DNA of 8,162 bases from Flavobacterium sp. (lineage in GTDB: Bacteria; Bacteroidota; Bacteroidia; Flavobacteriales; Flavobacteriaceae). Positions within the stretch are counted from its first letter, which is position 1, and each line of letters starts with the position of its first letter. A program made the position numbers and the translations under genes. Of the stretch, positions 6,693 to 8,162 are shown piece after piece. The notes under the pieces were generated by a model. It made no database searches. It saw nothing but the letters and a program-made list of their open reading frames with translations, and was not told the origin of the DNA. The stretch covers positions 1 through 8,162 of the forward strand of contig JAHRWO010000121.1 in assembly GCA_019105125.1 (NCBI GenBank), written 5' to 3'.

Positions 6693-7997
6693 ATTATAAA
6701 GCGTTTTTCTCGACATTCCTAATAATTCAGCTGCTCTACTCTTATTTCCTTTTGCTAAGTGAAGAGCATCTAAAATAGCTGTTTTTTCAGCCTCGTCTTT
6801 AAGATTTGTCGTAGATTGATTCGTGTTTGCAAATTCAATCGGTAAGCTTTCAATTTCGAGCACATTCGTGGTGTTTAACAAAGTTGCTCTTTTAACTATG
6901 TTTTGCATTTCTCTTAGATTACCAGGCCAAGGGTATTTTAAGAATGCAATCATCACTTCCGGACTTAAGCTTTGAACATCTTTATGAAGTTGTTCTGAAG
7001 CATTTTTTAGGAACAGCATAGCAAAACCCTCGATATCCTCTTTTCTGTCTCTTAAAGCCGGAGAAGTTATTGAGAATTCATTCAAGCGATGATATAAATC
7101 TTCCCTAAAATTACCATCTTGAATTGCTTTTTTGAGATCTTCATTAGTGGCCGAAATAATACGAACATCAATCGATATCTCTTTGTTGCTTCCAATTCTT
7201 TTGATTTTTCTCTCTTGGATAGCTCTTAATAACAATATTTGATTTTCATATGCAAGATTGCCAACTTCGTCTAAAAATAACGTGCCTCCGTTTGCTGCTT
7301 CAAAACATCCTATTTTATCACTGATTGCTCCGGTAAACGAACCTTTAACATGGCCAAAAAATTCACTTCCTGCAATATCTTTTGGAATAGCACCACAATC
7401 TACTGCTATAAAAGGACCGTTTTTTCTATCGCTATTTTCATGAATCGTTTTTGCAATTACTTCTTTTCCTGTTCCGCTTTCACCGGTAATTAATAATGTT
7501 AAAGGCGTCGGTGCAACTAGTTCAATATGTTTTTTTAGTTGTAGCGAAGCGATACTTTTACCCCAATGATAATTCGGTTCTAAAGTTATTTTCTTGTTTT
7601 TTTTTGTAGTGCTGATGGGTGAATTTTCTTCTTTCTTAGTAGTAATTTTGTTTAAAACTAAAAGCACTTCTTCTGGTACAAAAGGTTTTGAGATATAATC
7701 AGCAGCTCCCATCTTCATGGCCTTTACAGCGGTTTGAACATCTGCATAAGCGGTCATTAAAATAAAAGGAATACTGTTTTCAGATAATCTTAGCTCTTTT
7801 AAAAAAGCAATTCCGTCTTTGTCTGGAAGGCGTAAATCAGAAATAATAAGGTCAACATGTTCTTTTTCTAGTAATAGATTTCCTTCTTTGGCTGAATAGG
7901 CTTGATGTACTTCATATTGATTTCGCTTCAAGAATTGAGCTAACATATTGTTGAAGGCATTGTCATCTTCTATTATTAAAACCGTGATATTTTTCAT
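6663..7997 (-). CDS. NtrC-family sigma-54-dependent response regulator (444 aa)
   Basis: This is a cytosolic transcription activator that, when phosphorylated, should use ATP hydrolysis to open sigma-54 promoters. The receiver domain (about 4-118) has the acidic pocket E10/D11/D12, phospho-acceptor D54 (IISDLRLPDKDG), T82 and K104-P105. A Lys/Thr-rich linker (about 119-138) leads to the AAA+ domain (about 145-375). This has Walker A GESGTGKE (172-179), the sigma-54 contact loop as GSFTGA (219-224, instead of GAFTGA), Walker B GGTLFLDEVG with D243-E244, the FREDLYHRLN arginine segment (297-306) and sensor II YPWPGNLRE (355-363). A Fis-type helix-turn-helix closes the protein (GNKSRAAELLGMSRKTLYNKI, from 417). 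The ATG at 7997-7995 is the first in frame after a TAA two codons upstream. Because a terminator lies just upstream (8045-8076), its promoter should fall within about 7998-8044. It faces the hybrid kinase, and the two probably form one phosphorelay. AtoC/ZraR-type names would overstate what is known. Confidence 0.96.
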   Translation of the reverse strand: MKNITVLIIEDDNAFNNMLAQFLKRNQYEVHQAYSAKEGNLLLEKEHVDLIISDLRLPDKDGIAFLKELRLSENSIPFILMTAYADVQTAVKAMKMGAADYISKPFVPEEVLLVLNKITTKKEENSPISTTKKNKKITLEPNYHWGKSIASLQLKKHIELVAPTPLTLLITGESGTGKEVIAKTIHENSDRKNGPFIAVDCGAIPKDIAGSEFFGHVKGSFTGAISDKIGCFEAANGGTLFLDEVGNLAYENQILLLRAIQERKIKRIGSNKEISIDVRIISATNEDLKKAIQDGNFREDLYHRLNEFSITSPALRDRKEDIEGFAMLFLKNASEQLHKDVQSLSPEVMIAFLKYPWPGNLREMQNIVKRATLLNTTNVLEIESLPIEFANTNQSTTNLKDEAEKTAILDALHLAKGNKSRAAELLGMSRKTLYNKINQFELED

Positions 7998-8044
7998 GTT
8001 TTAAAAATACTTTTTTTCAAAATCAATTTTCTTAATTTAAAGCT

Positions 8045-8076
8045 AAAAAAAAAGACCAAATGTTAATTTGATCTTT
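8045..8076 (-). terminator. Rho-independent terminator of the gene at the right edge
   Basis: Read on the minus strand, AAAGATCAAAT (8076-8066) pairs with ATTTGGTCTTT (8061-8051) across a 4-base loop. The 11-bp stem has one U-G pair and no mismatch, and a run of T continues to 8045. On the plus strand the U-G pair becomes a C-A mismatch and no T-run follows, so the element acts on minus-strand transcripts. It lies 8 bases after the stop codon of the partial gene at 8085-8162. Confidence 0.85.
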
Positions 8077-8084
8077 ATAGTTTG

Positions 8085-8162
8085 TTAGTCTTCCCATCCC
8101 CACGGAGCATCAGGAGTTGCAATTGGTTTTTTCAAATCAAATGTTACTGAAAAAACACGATC
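8085..8162 (-). CDS. C-terminal end of an unidentified protein, truncated by window edge
   Basis: The minus strand is open from the window edge (8162) to TAA at 8087-8085, giving 25 residues that end in KKPIATPDAPWGWED. The stop codon is followed at 8 bases by a well-formed minus-strand terminator, which is the main reason to accept so short a frame as the end of a real gene. The tail is acidic and tryptophan-rich (PWGWED), and the preceding RVFSVTFDLKK looks like a beta-strand. I do not recognise the family. The gene has the same orientation as the response regulator, but the terminator between them argues for separate transcription. Confidence 0.7.
   Translation of the reverse strand, partial: DRVFSVTFDLKKPIATPDAPWGWED

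Noticed and set aside
7258..7443. 61-codon plus-strand frame inside the response regulator gene
   Set aside because: It is antisense to the conserved AAA+ core (Walker A to Walker B) and has no promoter or family signature.
8002..8009. TATTTTTA (minus strand) as the -7 box of the response regulator gene
   Set aside because: It ends only four bases before the start codon, which would make the message leaderless. The nearest TTG motifs are spaced too closely for a -33 element. The true promoter in 7998-8044 is unresolved.

Overview
The window looks like chromosomal DNA of a flavobacterium (phylum Bacteroidota, Flavobacterium-like). It is AT-rich, genes have no clear Shine-Dalgarno sequences, and one upstream region carries a TAnnTTTG-like -7 box. 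The proteins also fit: PheS followed by a small conserved protein, a secreted GH92 glycosidase with a YHAGG-type C-terminal domain, and a hybrid kinase with a Bacteroidota-style Hpt. No rRNA, tRNA, CRISPR, transposase or integrase is visible.

Layout. Bases 1-833 hold the 3' part of pheS (+). An imperfect hairpin (839-871) separates it from a 135-residue conserved hypothetical gene (881-1288, +), which ends at a strong terminator (1303-1355). A candidate promoter (about 1414-1421) precedes a 934-residue secreted GH92 alpha-mannosidase (1445-4249, +). After a 54-base gap comes a 794-residue hybrid histidine kinase (4304-6688, +). It converges on, and overlaps by 26 bases, a 444-residue NtrC-type sigma-54 activator (6663-7997, -). 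To the right lie a minus-strand terminator (8045-8076) and the last 25 codons of an unidentified minus-strand gene (8085-8162).

Function. The kinase has HisKA, HATPase_c, receiver and Hpt domains, so it can be read as a complete phosphorelay (H329 to D605 to H735). The facing NtrC-type regulator (D54) is the obvious candidate final acceptor. Its target genes cannot be read here, because I found no convincing -24/-12 promoter in the window. The GH92 enzyme has no SusC/SusD partner within view, and any link to the kinase is only positional.

Most notable point. The two signalling genes share their 3' ends through a 10-bp-arm palindrome (6659-6692) that looks like a bidirectional terminator. Both TGA stop codons sit inside its arms. 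The palindrome is in the same codon phase on both strands, so both proteins end in K-I-N, five residues, D, stop. Otherwise this is an ordinary core-genome region, and I see no evidence of an undescribed multi-gene system.
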